Of a DNA stretch of 20,291 nt, positions 1 to 7,257 are shown piece after piece. The notes under the pieces are model-generated. The model was not told the origin of the DNA, ran no database searches, and worked only from the letters and a program-made list of their open reading frames with translations. A program made the position numbers and the translations under genes. The number at the start of each line of letters is the position of its first letter. Position 1 is the first letter of the stretch. Origin of the DNA: Actinobacteria bacterium UBA912 (GTDB taxonomy: Bacteria; Actinomycetota; Coriobacteriia; Anaerosomatales; UBA912); assembly GCA_002293965.1 (NCBI GenBank), contig DBEG01000055.1, forward strand, positions 579 to 20,869, read 5' to 3'.

Positions 1-35
1 GTGGGGTACCATATCGCTGAAGCACCACTCTAGAA

Positions 36-56
36 TCTGGGGAATCGATTCCCAGA
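36..56. promoter_or_regulatory. Palindrome upstream of pilB, candidate operator or hairpin
   Basis: GGGAATCGATTCCC at 40-53 is a perfect 14-bp palindrome. It lies inside a wider inverted repeat, TCTGGG (36-41) with CCCAGA (51-56). A TAGAAT at 31-36 resembles a -10 box (5 of 6), but I see no convincing -35 element 16-18 bp upstream. The palindrome would then sit at the start of a pilB transcript, as an operator or a 5' stem-loop. It could instead be a terminator for an upstream gene outside the window, though no T-run follows. Positions 1-35 hold nothing else I can support. Confidence 0.35.
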
Positions 57-89
57 CATAATCCAGACGCGAGTAGTCAAGGGGCGGTA

Positions 90-1763
90 TTGGCAGAATC
101 GGGACAGAGGCTGGGCCAGCTACTGGTACGAGCCGGTGTCATATCAGACAAACAGCTCACCGATGCGATCCAGGTCCACACAGCAACGGGCAGCCCGCTG
201 GGCCGTGTCCTTGTAGATCTCGGCTATGCGACCCAGGGTGCGATTCTGGCCGTGATGGCATCTCAGATCGGCATCCCTTACATCGACTTCACTTCGCGCC
301 GACCCGATCCCGTGGCCGTCACGCTCGTTCCCAAGGAGCTCGCACAGCGATATGCGCTGATGCCGGTTTGCATGTCCGAGGAGGGGGAGCTCATCGTCGC
401 GATGGCCGATCCCCAGAACGTCCTTGCCCTCGATGACTTGAGGATCATCACCGGGCATGAGATCAAGGCGGCGATCTCGACCAAAGACGAGATCATGGCT
501 GCCATCGAGGAACACTACCAGGTCGCCGAGCACACCGAGATGGACACCTTCATCGGCACCGAGGATATGGACCACGCAGAACTCGATGCGCTGACAGATG
601 TCACTTCGGAAGCGCCGATAGTCAAACTCGTCAACTTCGTCATCCAAAAAGCAGTCGCCGAGAGAGCCAGCGACATCCACATCGAGCCGCAAGAGAATGA
701 CCTCCGGGTCCGCTTCCGCATCGATGGCGTGCTTCACGAGATCATGCGCAGCCCAAGGGCCATCCAGGCAGCAGTCATCAGCCGATTCAAGATCATGGCC
801 GAGATGGACATCGCCGAATCCCGAAAACCCCAAGACGGCCACTGCGCTGTGACAATCGGCGGAACGAAGATCGACTTCCGCGTCTCAACGCTGCCAACAG
901 TCTATGGCGAGCGGGTCGTACTGCGCATCCTGCGCAAAGACGCGATTCTGCTGCAACTCTCGGACCTGGGCTTCCTGCCAGTGGTGTTGGAGCGCTTCGA
1001 GTCCTCCTTCCGAAAGCCGTACGGCGCCATCCTGGTCACCGGACCGACCGGTTCGGGCAAATCGACCTCGCTCTACGCTGCTATCAACGTTCTCAACTCC
1101 CCGCATCGCCACATCCTGACCGCCGAGGACCCTGTCGAGTACCGACTCGACGGGATCAACCAGTGTCAGGTCGCCCCCAAGGCCGGCCTCACCTTCGCCC
1201 GCGCCCTGCGCTCTTTCCTGCGATGCTCACCCGACGTCATCCTCGTCGGCGAGATCCGTGACCAGGAGACGGCGAGGATCGCAATCGAATCTGCACTCAC
1301 CGGTCACCTGGTGCTCTCCACACTCCACACCAATGATGCCCCGGGTGCCCTGACGCGCCTTATCGAGATGGGAATCGAGCCCTTCCTCGTCGCCTCGGCT
1401 CTGGACTGCATCCTCGCCCAGAGATTGGCGCGGCGTCTTTGCTCGACCTGCAAGCAGGAGTACAAACCCTCAGAGAAGATGCTGCTCGAAGCGGGTTATA
1501 GTCCGGACAACCTGCCCGAGACCCTCTTCAAAGCCAAGGGCTGCAAGAAGTGCGGCAAGACGGGCTACAGAGGGCGCATGGGCGTCCATGAGGTGCTCCT
1601 CGTCTCCGAAGAGATCAGCCGACTCACAGTCGAGGAGGCAACCGCCGAGAAGATCAAGGCAGTCGCTATCGCCGAGGGTATGCTCACTTTGCGCCAGGAT
1701 GGCCTGGAAAAGGTCAGGGCAGGTATCACCTCTGTCGAAGAGATCGTGCGTGTGATAGTCTAG
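90..1763 (+). CDS. pilB: Type IV pilus assembly (extension) ATPase PilB
   Basis: This is a cytoplasmic secretion-superfamily ATPase that powers pilin polymerisation, 557 aa, full length for PilB/GspE. Residues 7-145 form an N-terminal MshEN domain with two RLGxxL...-type motifs (R7-H30 and P36-Q59), the kind known to bind c-di-GMP. The catalytic core has DIHIEP at 195-200, Walker A GPTGSGKST at 318-326, an Asp box (AEDPVE) near 345, Walker B DVILVGEIRD at 382-391 and the His box GHLVLSTLHTND at 405-416. Cys451, Cys454, Cys485 and Cys488 form the zinc-binding tetracysteine typical of extension ATPases and absent from PilT. The start is TTG at 90, preceded by AAGGGG at 79-84 with 5-nt spacing. 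It leads the pilB-pilT-pilC cluster. Very sure of family; c-di-GMP binding is inferred. Confidence 0.96.
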   Translation: MAESGQRLGQLLVRAGVISDKQLTDAIQVHTATGSPLGRVLVDLGYATQGAILAVMASQIGIPYIDFTSRRPDPVAVTLVPKELAQRYALMPVCMSEEGELIVAMADPQNVLALDDLRIITGHEIKAAISTKDEIMAAIEEHYQVAEHTEMDTFIGTEDMDHAELDALTDVTSEAPIVKLVNFVIQKAVAERASDIHIEPQENDLRVRFRIDGVLHEIMRSPRAIQAAVISRFKIMAEMDIAESRKPQDGHCAVTIGGTKIDFRVSTLPTVYGERVVLRILRKDAILLQLSDLGFLPVVLERFESSFRKPYGAILVTGPTGSGKSTSLYAAINVLNSPHRHILTAEDPVEYRLDGINQCQVAPKAGLTFARALRSFLRCSPDVILVGEIRDQETARIAIESALTGHLVLSTLHTNDAPGALTRLIEMGIEPFLVASALDCILAQRLARRLCSTCKQEYKPSEKMLLEAGYSPDNLPETLFKAKGCKKCGKTGYRGRMGVHEVLLVSEEISRLTVEEATAEKIKAVAIAEGMLTLRQDGLEKVRAGITSVEEIVRVIV

Positions 1764-1796
1764 CGTTCGACGCAAAACGATTGCGGGGTGTTCAGG

Positions 1797-2858
1797 ATGT
1801 ACGATATCGGCGAGTTGTTGCTGAGGGTCAAACACGAGGGGGGCTCCGATCTACACCTGACCGTAGGAACCGCTCCGGTGATTCGAATCCACGGGGCTCT
1901 GTGTCCGGTGGAGGGCCCTCCACTCACGGCCCAGGACACTCGAGAGCTAGTGCTGTCCATCATGACCGAAAGTCAGCGAGCAGCCCTGGAGACTGAGCGC
2001 GAACACGACTTCGCCTATTCGGTGCCCGGTCAGGCTCGCTTCCGGGCCAATGCCTACTATCAGAGGAACAGCATCGGTGCCGCACTTCGATTGATTCCCA
2101 AGAGGATCCGGACGTTCGAGGAGCTCGGCTTACCCCCAGCACTCAAAGACATGGCTGACAAGCGCAGAGGGCTGATACTTGTGACCGGTCCAACGGGTTC
2201 TGGAAAGTCGACCACCCTCGCAGCAGCGATCGACTATATCAACAGGACCCGAGCCGAGCACATCGTGACGATCGAGGATCCAATCGAATACCTCCACTCA
2301 CACGTCATGAGTGTGATCAACCAGCGGGAAGTTGGCTCGGACACCCAGTCTTTCATTCAAGCATTGCGTCACGTGCTGAGACAGGATCCGGATGTTATCC
2401 TGATTGGTGAGATGCGCGATTTGGAGACGGTTTCGTCCGCCCTAACCGCTGCAGAGACGGGCCACCTGGTCTTTGCGACTTTGCACACCAATGACGCCGT
2501 CCAGACAGTCGACCGCATCATCGATGTGTTTCCTCCCAACCAACAAGGTCAGGTGCGCACCCAGTTGGCAGGGACCTTGCAGGGCGTTGTGAGTCAGCAG
2601 TTGCTTCCCACGCCCAACGGAGATGGTCGAATCTTAGCTGTAGAGGTGATGGTGCCTTCACACGGAGTACGCAACATTATCAGGGAGGGCAAGACCCACC
2701 AGCTGACCACTGCCATGCAGACAGGCTCGAAAGAAGGAATGGTAACGATGGATGGGTCATTAGCCGACATGTACCTGAAAGGGCTGATATCGTATGATGC
2801 AGCCATGCATCATTCGGTAGATCCAAAGACTCTACAGGCGCTGGTTTCCAGTGGATGA
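1797..2858 (+). CDS. pilT: Type IV pilus retraction ATPase PilT
   Basis: This is a hexameric ATPase that drives pilus disassembly for twitching and DNA uptake, 353 aa from the chosen start. It shows Walker A GPTGSGKST at 131-139, an Asp box (IEDPIE) at 159-164, Walker B DVILIGEMRD at 199-208, the His box GHLVFATLHTND at 222-233 and GVRNIIRE at 290-297. That last motif is the AIRNLIRE-type element characteristic of retraction ATPases. It has neither the MshEN domain nor the zinc cysteines of PilB. A GTG at 1788 opens the same frame 9 nt earlier. I prefer ATG 1797 because GGGG at 1785-1788 is then well spaced and the protein begins MYDIGELL, as PilT usually does. It lies about 30 bp after pilB and just before pilC. 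Confidence 0.95.
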   Translation: MYDIGELLLRVKHEGGSDLHLTVGTAPVIRIHGALCPVEGPPLTAQDTRELVLSIMTESQRAALETEREHDFAYSVPGQARFRANAYYQRNSIGAALRLIPKRIRTFEELGLPPALKDMADKRRGLILVTGPTGSGKSTTLAAAIDYINRTRAEHIVTIEDPIEYLHSHVMSVINQREVGSDTQSFIQALRHVLRQDPDVILIGEMRDLETVSSALTAAETGHLVFATLHTNDAVQTVDRIIDVFPPNQQGQVRTQLAGTLQGVVSQQLLPTPNGDGRILAVEVMVPSHGVRNIIREGKTHQLTTAMQTGSKEGMVTMDGSLADMYLKGLISYDAAMHHSVDPKTLQALVSSG

Positions 2859-2880
2859 CGTGTTCGAGGAGCGGTAACTG

Positions 2881-4095
2881 ATGGCTACATTCAACTATTC
2901 TGTTCGCGACAAAGCCGGCAAGGTACAGAAGGGTTCACTTGAGGGCGAGAGCCGAGAGGCCGTGAGCGCCAAGCTCAGGCAGATGGGCTTCATCATCCTC
3001 GAGCTTGACCAACAGGGTGCGTTGGCTGCTCTTGGCAAGGTAAAGATCGGCGGAGGCGCAGTCAAGCCTAAAGCTATCACTATCTTCTCGCGTCAGTTCG
3101 CTACCATGATCAACGCAGGTCTATCCCTCACCAAGTGTCTGTCGATCCTTGCCGCTCAGACCGAGTGCGAGGCCTTACGGACGATAATCGCAGCGATCTC
3201 CAAGGATGTAGAGTCGGGCCAGTCACTCTCCGAGTCTCTGGGGCGACACCCCAAGACTTTCCCACCGATCTTCGTGAACATGGTGCGGGCTGGTGAGACT
3301 GGCGGTGTGCTCGATGAGGTTCTTGTCAGGCTGGCAGATCACTTTGAGAGTGAGCAGGCGCTCAAAGGACGCGTCAAGTCTGCCATGACCTACCCGATCG
3401 CGATGGCGGCTTTGGTGTTGATCATCCTGGTGGCGATGATGGTCTTCGTAGTGCCCACTTTTGAGAAGATGTTCGCGAGCATGGGCGGTGAACTCCCGTT
3501 CATGACCCAGGTACTTGTGGACATCTCGAACTTTGTAGCCGGGATGGGAGGAGTCGTCACACTGGTCGGCCTGGTAGCGGCAAACTTTGCGTTCAAGTTC
3601 TGGAAAGGTACGAACTCGGGCCGCTTCATCTGGGACTCGTTCGTCCTGAACGCTCCGGTCGTCGGTCAGTTGACACGGAAGGTCGCGCTTGCGCGGTTCA
3701 CACGTACGTTTGGGACACTCGTGTCTGCGGGAGTCCCTATTCTGTCGGCCCTGGACATCGTGGCGGATACCGCAGGTAACGAGGTGGTTTCGAGGGAGGT
3801 CAAGAAGGCGCGATCGGCCATCAAAGAGGGTGAGGCTATAGCCAAGCCTCTGTCTGAGTCCAAAGTGTTCCCCTCGATGTTGGTGCAGATGATCGCCGTC
3901 GGTGAAGAGACGGGTGCGCTCGACGCGATGCTCAACAAGATCGCCGACTTTTACGATGAGGAGGTTTCGACACAGGTAGATGGACTGACTTCACTCATCG
4001 AGCCCCTGATGATGGCTTCTTTGGGCGGCGTTGTGGGCGCTATGGTCATCGCGCTATATATGCCGATGTTCCAAGTGATCACGTTGGTCCAGTGA
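2881..4095 (+). CDS. pilC: Type IV pilus inner-membrane platform protein PilC
   Basis: This is the polytopic platform protein on which PilB and PilT act, 404 aa, usual length for PilC/GspF. It contains two T2SSF repeats, roughly residues 66-189 (starting RQFATMINAGLSL) and 269-391 (starting ARFTRTFGTLVSAGVPI). Both include the conserved GE(E/T)TG segment (137-141 and 341-345). Predicted membrane segments are near 171-193, 219-241 and 374-396. A short N-terminal domain (FNYSVRDKAGKVQKG) precedes the repeats. ATG 2881 follows GAGGAG at 2866-2871 with 9-nt spacing, 22 bp after pilT. Nothing is unusual about it. Its 3' side is followed by a 113-bp gap before the pilin gene. Confidence 0.96.
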   Translation: MATFNYSVRDKAGKVQKGSLEGESREAVSAKLRQMGFIILELDQQGALAALGKVKIGGGAVKPKAITIFSRQFATMINAGLSLTKCLSILAAQTECEALRTIIAAISKDVESGQSLSESLGRHPKTFPPIFVNMVRAGETGGVLDEVLVRLADHFESEQALKGRVKSAMTYPIAMAALVLIILVAMMVFVVPTFEKMFASMGGELPFMTQVLVDISNFVAGMGGVVTLVGLVAANFAFKFWKGTNSGRFIWDSFVLNAPVVGQLTRKVALARFTRTFGTLVSAGVPILSALDIVADTAGNEVVSREVKKARSAIKEGEAIAKPLSESKVFPSMLVQMIAVGEETGALDAMLNKIADFYDEEVSTQVDGLTSLIEPLMMASLGGVVGAMVIALYMPMFQVITLVQ

Positions 4096-4126
4096 GAAGA
4101 ACTTGAGAATTCTTTGGTGTTTGCAC

Positions 4127-4157
4127 TTGAGTAAATAGGGAAGAATGACGATATGGT
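4127..4157 (+). promoter_or_regulatory. Weak candidate promoter for pilA
   Basis: TTGAGT at 4127-4132 and TATGGT at 4152-4157 are -35/-10-like elements separated by 19 bp, which is long. The 113-bp pilC-pilA gap is also more AT-rich than the flanking genes and holds two copies of ACTTGAG (4101-4107 and 4125-4131). The match is poor. A separate pilA promoter is expected because the pilin is needed in excess, but this placement is a guess. Confidence 0.25.
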
Positions 4158-4167
4158 AGTTTGTAGA

Positions 4168-4183
4168 GCAGTCGGAGGACTGC
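4168..4183 (+). promoter_or_regulatory. Stem-loop in the pilA 5' leader
   Basis: GCAGTC (4168-4173) and GACTGC (4178-4183) form a perfect 6-bp inverted repeat with loop GGAG. It lies 25 bp before the pilA ATG and just upstream of its Shine-Dalgarno. No T-run follows, so it is unlikely to be a terminator. A 5' mRNA stabiliser or translational control element is possible. Confidence 0.4.
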
Positions 4184-4208
4184 ATGTCCCGAAGGAAGGG
4201 AGACATCG

Positions 4209-4562
4209 ATGAAGATGTTTCGCAGAAAGGATGAGGGCTTCACCCTCGTCGAGCTCATGGTCGTTATCCTTATTATTGGTATACTAGTTGCAATCGCTAT
4301 ACCCGTCTTCAACGCCGCAAGGGCCACCGCCGAGAGGCGCACCTGTCACGCCAATCAGCGCACTATCGAGGGTGCTGCACAGCAGTATGTTGCTGATGTA
4401 GGCGGGGACATCAGCGCAGTCGACGCAATGGGCCTTTTGGTACCGCAGTTCATCGCCGTGACTCCACAGTGCCCAACGGCAGGCGCTCCTGCATATACGA
4501 TCACTGACGGCGTTGTGGCTCCTTGCGGGGCCGGCACTCCAGCTCACGGAGACTACAACTGA
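4209..4562 (+). CDS. pilA: Major type IV pilin PilA (ComGC/PulG-like)
   Basis: This is the likely structural subunit of the pilus, a 117-aa prepilin. The leader MKMFRRKDEG ends at Gly10. PilD-type cleavage would give a mature N-terminus FTLVE with Glu at position 5, followed by a hydrophobic helix (residues 11-35) and the amphipathic stretch TCHANQRTIEGA. The globular head is very small, close to ComGC-like pilins of Gram-positive bacteria. Cys88 and Cys106 probably form the C-terminal disulfide loop, leaving Cys46 on the helix unpaired. ATG 4209 has an excellent purine-rich Shine-Dalgarno (AAGGGAG at 4196-4202, 6-nt spacing). A 5' hairpin and a strong 3' hairpin flank the gene, suggesting its own abundant transcript. 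Major-pilin status is inferred from position, size and expression signals. Confidence 0.92.
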   Translation: MKMFRRKDEGFTLVELMVVILIIGILVAIAIPVFNAARATAERRTCHANQRTIEGAAQQYVADVGGDISAVDAMGLLVPQFIAVTPQCPTAGAPAYTITDGVVAPCGAGTPAHGDYN

Positions 4563-4612
4563 TTGTGATTGCTCGCAGGTTTTCCCAGTAGAGCACATTG
4601 CAGCGGTTACGA

Positions 4613-4645
4613 AAGAGGTCGGCGCTTCCCCAGCGCCGACCTCTT
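4613..4645 (+). terminator. Strong hairpin after pilA, probable terminator
   Basis: AAGAGGTCGGCGC (4613-4625) and GCGCCGACCTCTT (4633-4645) form a perfect 13-bp GC-rich stem with a 7-nt loop, 50 bp after the pilA stop. The 3' side reads CGCTGTCGATTT, with no classical U-tract. It is therefore either a U-poor intrinsic terminator or a 3' stabiliser protecting the pilin mRNA. It separates pilA from pilD. Confidence 0.65.
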
Positions 4646-4660
4646 CGCTGTCGATTTGGG

Positions 4661-4688
4661 GTGACAGCCCTTGTGTTTGAGGTAGGAT
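4661..4688 (+). promoter_or_regulatory. Candidate promoter for pilD
   Basis: GTGACA at 4661-4666 (5 of 6 to the -35 consensus) and TAGGAT at 4683-4688 (4 of 6 to the -10) are separated by 16 bp. Transcription would start near 4695, about 27 nt before the pilD ATG. The position just after the pilA hairpin supports it. Not tested. Confidence 0.4.
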
Positions 4689-4721
4689 TGAGTCCATCAT
4701 TGTTGGCGTTGCTAGGAGTCG

Positions 4722-5552
4722 ATGTTGCCGGATTCTGAATATCTCTTCTCACTTGCCATGTTCGTTCTCGGTCTTGCTCTTGGCAGTTTTGCGAACGTGG
4801 TGATATCGCGGGTTCCAGAGGGGCGTTCGTTTGTGAGGCCCGGCTCGATCTGCCCCCACTGCGCTTCCCCCATCCGGTGGCGTGACAACATCCCGGTGAT
4901 CTCTTGGTTGATTCTCAGAGCGAAGTGCCGTGACTGCGCAAGTCCTATATCTTGGCGATATCCCTTAGTTGAGGTCGCTTCGGCGCTACTTTGGTTTATT
5001 GCTGTGCTGGCATTCGGTGTCGGAATCCAAGCTGTGATTGCAGGATTCTTCTTCTGGATGCTGCTCATCCTCACCTTCATCGACATTGACACGATGCGCC
5101 TTCCCAACCCGATCGTCGCTGTGATGGGTGCGGTCGGTATGATCGCCGCCGTAGCGTCACAGCTCACTGGCTTGGGGCTTGCCCCATTGACGACCACGGG
5201 AGTCATCGCTTCGCCCTTCGCGGCGGCAATCGTGGGATCCGTCACCGCTGCTGGGTTGAGTTGGGGAATTGCGGCCTCATATGAGCGCATGCGTGGGCAG
5301 GCCGGATTGGGTATGGGGGATGTCAAGCTGCTTGCAGCCATCGGGCCTTTCCTGGGCCCGTACACCGTAGGCGTGCTCTTCGTTGGAAGTATCCTTGGCG
5401 CATTGTTCGTCTCAATGAACGTTTCGAGTCGCAAGGACGGCGCTGGCGCGAAGGTTCCTTTCGGACCCTTCCTTGCAGGGGCGGCGGTGCTGATAGCTCT
5501 CTTCGGTCCTGAGGTCCTGAGCTGGTATCTCGATCTGGTGAAGCTGACCTGA
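4722..5552 (+). CDS. pilD: Prepilin leader peptidase / N-methyltransferase PilD
   Basis: This is a membrane aspartic protease (family A24) that cuts prepilin leaders after Gly and N-methylates the new N-terminus, 276 aa. The N-terminal domain carries the two CxxC pairs, Cys44/Cys47 and Cys69/Cys72, that bind zinc in PilD/GspO-type enzymes. The catalytic aspartates lie in FIDIDTMRLP (Asp121/Asp123 region) and GMGD (Asp200). The rest is hydrophobic, with about six to eight membrane segments. It should process PilA and the three minor prepilins encoded next to it. ATG 4722 follows AGGAG (4714-4718) with a tight 3-nt gap. TTG at 4725 is an alternative start. Shorter bacterial A24 enzymes lack the methylase domain; this one has it. 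Confidence 0.95.
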   Translation: MLPDSEYLFSLAMFVLGLALGSFANVVISRVPEGRSFVRPGSICPHCASPIRWRDNIPVISWLILRAKCRDCASPISWRYPLVEVASALLWFIAVLAFGVGIQAVIAGFFFWMLLILTFIDIDTMRLPNPIVAVMGAVGMIAAVASQLTGLGLAPLTTTGVIASPFAAAIVGSVTAAGLSWGIAASYERMRGQAGLGMGDVKLLAAIGPFLGPYTVGVLFVGSILGALFVSMNVSSRKDGAGAKVPFGPFLAGAAVLIALFGPEVLSWYLDLVKLT

Positions 5553-5570
5553 ATCGAGACCGGTCAAGCG

Positions 5571-5598
5571 CTAGCACTATTGTGTCGATAGGTATAAT
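5571..5598 (+). promoter_or_regulatory. Candidate promoter for the minor-pilin genes
   Basis: TATAAT at 5593-5598 is a perfect -10 box. The -35 region is weak: CTAGCA at 5571-5576 matches 3 of 6 with 16-bp spacing. A start near 5605 would give a leader of about 70 nt before the first minor pilin. A small palindrome GACCGGTC (5558-5565) sits just upstream. Good -10 but poor -35 suggests activator dependence or chance. Confidence 0.4.
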
Positions 5599-5676
5599 AG
5601 ATGTGCAGGATTGTTGTTGCATACGGTTGTTGTAGCTCTGTCTGGAATGCCAGGACTTGATCGCTGGGGATTGAAG

Positions 5677-7257
5677 ATGCAAATAGAAATGGCTCCTCGT
5701 AAACAGGTTGATGATGGCGGTTTCACCATCGTCGAGGTCCTGATTTCATCCGCGATACTCTTCTTTGTGGCTACCGCTTTGTTCGGCTTGGTGTCGACTT
5801 CGACTTTACTTAGTGTCACGGCCAAGGCCGACTCCATAGCGGTCAATGCAGCGAACACATTTCTTGAGCAGGTGCGCCGCCTTCCTTTCGACCAGATCAC
5901 TCAAGCTAGGATCAACACCCTTGCCGCTGCATCGGCTGTTACGGTCGATGGAGTTGCGGTGTCCATCACCGCAACAGTCACCGATCAGTGGCTACCAGGG
6001 CAGGTGCCAGCATCCGAAGCTTCGCCATATAGACGGGTGGCTGTCAGGGTCACCGCCACGGGACCGACAGGGAGACCCTTTGTGTTCAATACGGGGACTT
6101 TCGTGGGCAATTTCACCGGTGCTGCTGCGGTGGGTACCATTCCGACGGGTACTCCCGGAGTGCCCCCTGTGACTCCTCCAGGAGCAACCCCACCACCCGT
6201 TATCACTATCCTTAGCCCCACTCCGACTTCAGGAGTGGTGCGTGGGAGTTCTGTATTCATGGGAATGGATGCAGCGGCAGGTGGACCGGCGGTCAGCTTG
6301 ACTGTGCTCAGGATAACGGTGGAAGGGTCTGAGATTGCTTCGCGGACCTTATCTGGTGATCAAACGGCAGGGGTGTCGACAAACTGGAACACCACCCTAG
6401 TGACTGACGGCAGCTATCCGATACAGTTCTCGGCAAGGGATACCCTAGGTCAGCTCACATTCAGGCAGTGGTCGTTGATCGTTGACAATCATCCTCCCAA
6501 TCCTCCGGGAACCCCGGCAATCACATCGGCGACGGGCAATACGGCAGCAACTCACACTTGGGCCACAGCGATGGACGGCAGGGATCCGGTCTCTGAGTAT
6601 CGGTTCGTCGTGAACCAGCAGTCGCAAACGGCCGCGACCTTCGCGCCCGTGGGGGCACCTTTTTTGACCAACACTAACTCGCTCTCCGCTTCCACGGAGT
6701 CGTTCCGTCGCTACCGGTTCGATGTCAGCTCTTTGGGTCCGGAAGTGACCTCGCCCATGGTGCGCCATGAGTCGAGTCCGGCTTCGGCTTTCTACATAGC
6801 CCGGCCTTCGTTCACATCGACGGTGTCTGTGGTCAATGCGGGTGGCAACAGCTCTCGCGCTAGTTTCAACATCGATCTTTCGAGTCGCACCCCGGCTTTT
6901 GGGGTGTCGGGAACGACCAACTACAGATGGCAAGTCCGCTATCACACCAACCGAGTCGGGACTCAAGCCTGGGCCGACCTGGCAGGAACCGGCTCTTCGA
7001 ATCCTCGATTCAACAACGCGAACTGGCAGGGTCTTGTAGACGGAAAGGTCGACAATAGCGATGGCTGGGTGGAGTTCCGTTGTCTGGTGACGGTCACACC
7101 TCTCGGAGGCTCCCAGGTCCAGGTACCCTCCTCGGTCGTACGATTCACGCGAACAGCCGATAACCCTGGGGCATCCACCAGAGGTGTTGATGAGTGGGCG
7201 GTGTGGACAGCGCCTCCAGCCACGACTCCGGCAATCAATTGGGGGATGTGGCCATAA
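5677..7257 (+). CDS. Large minor pilin with Ig-like ectodomain (PilV-like)
   Basis: This is a 526-aa prepilin-like protein. Its leader ends in Gly-Gly, with cleavage expected between Gly15 and Phe16, giving FTIVEVLISSAIL with Glu at mature position 5. The hydrophobic helix covers about 16-45. A pilin-type head (46-150) is followed by a Pro/Thr/Gly-rich linker (155-177) that includes a PPP run at 172-174. Residues 174-270 look like a bacterial Ig-like (Big_9-type) domain. Residues 271-500 are Ser/Thr-rich, probably beta-sandwich, and I do not recognise them firmly. The start is ATG 5677, chosen for GGGGA at 5666-5670 (6-nt spacing) and a sensible leader. The frame is open further upstream to a TTG at 5611, which would give an unusually long leader. 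The large ectodomain suggests a pilus-tip adhesin or priming subunit. Exact PilV orthology is uncertain. Confidence 0.82.
   Translation: MQIEMAPRKQVDDGGFTIVEVLISSAILFFVATALFGLVSTSTLLSVTAKADSIAVNAANTFLEQVRRLPFDQITQARINTLAAASAVTVDGVAVSITATVTDQWLPGQVPASEASPYRRVAVRVTATGPTGRPFVFNTGTFVGNFTGAAAVGTIPTGTPGVPPVTPPGATPPPVITILSPTPTSGVVRGSSVFMGMDAAAGGPAVSLTVLRITVEGSEIASRTLSGDQTAGVSTNWNTTLVTDGSYPIQFSARDTLGQLTFRQWSLIVDNHPPNPPGTPAITSATGNTAATHTWATAMDGRDPVSEYRFVVNQQSQTAATFAPVGAPFLTNTNSLSASTESFRRYRFDVSSLGPEVTSPMVRHESSPASAFYIARPSFTSTVSVVNAGGNSSRASFNIDLSSRTPAFGVSGTTNYRWQVRYHTNRVGTQAWADLAGTGSSNPRFNNANWQGLVDGKVDNSDGWVEFRCLVTVTPLGGSQVQVPSSVVRFTRTADNPGASTRGVDEWAVWTAPPATTPAINWGMWP

Noticed and set aside
1..33. Possible tail of an upstream gene ending at TAG 31-33
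   Set aside because: Only ten codons are visible and other frames are equally open; nothing identifies a protein.
90..4095. Type II secretion system instead of type IV pilus
   Set aside because: A PilT with its AIRNLIRE-type motif, PilM with PilN INLLP, and no secretin or GspL/M genes all point to a type IV pilus.
4111..4130. Possible sigma-54 promoter before pilA (TTTGGTGTTTGCAC)
   Set aside because: The GG and GC are only 5 bp apart, while sigma-54 sites need about 10 bp between them. There is also no other sign of sigma-54 use in the window.
4712..5434. Open frame of 240 codons on the - strand opposite pilD
   Set aside because: pilD has all its catalytic and zinc motifs. The antisense product is a low-complexity Ala/Thr/Pro-rich shadow.
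5611..5676. Longer start (TTG 5611) for the large minor pilin
   Set aside because: It would give a 37-residue leader with no basic prepilin character. ATG 5677 has a proper Shine-Dalgarno and a 15-residue leader ending in Gly.
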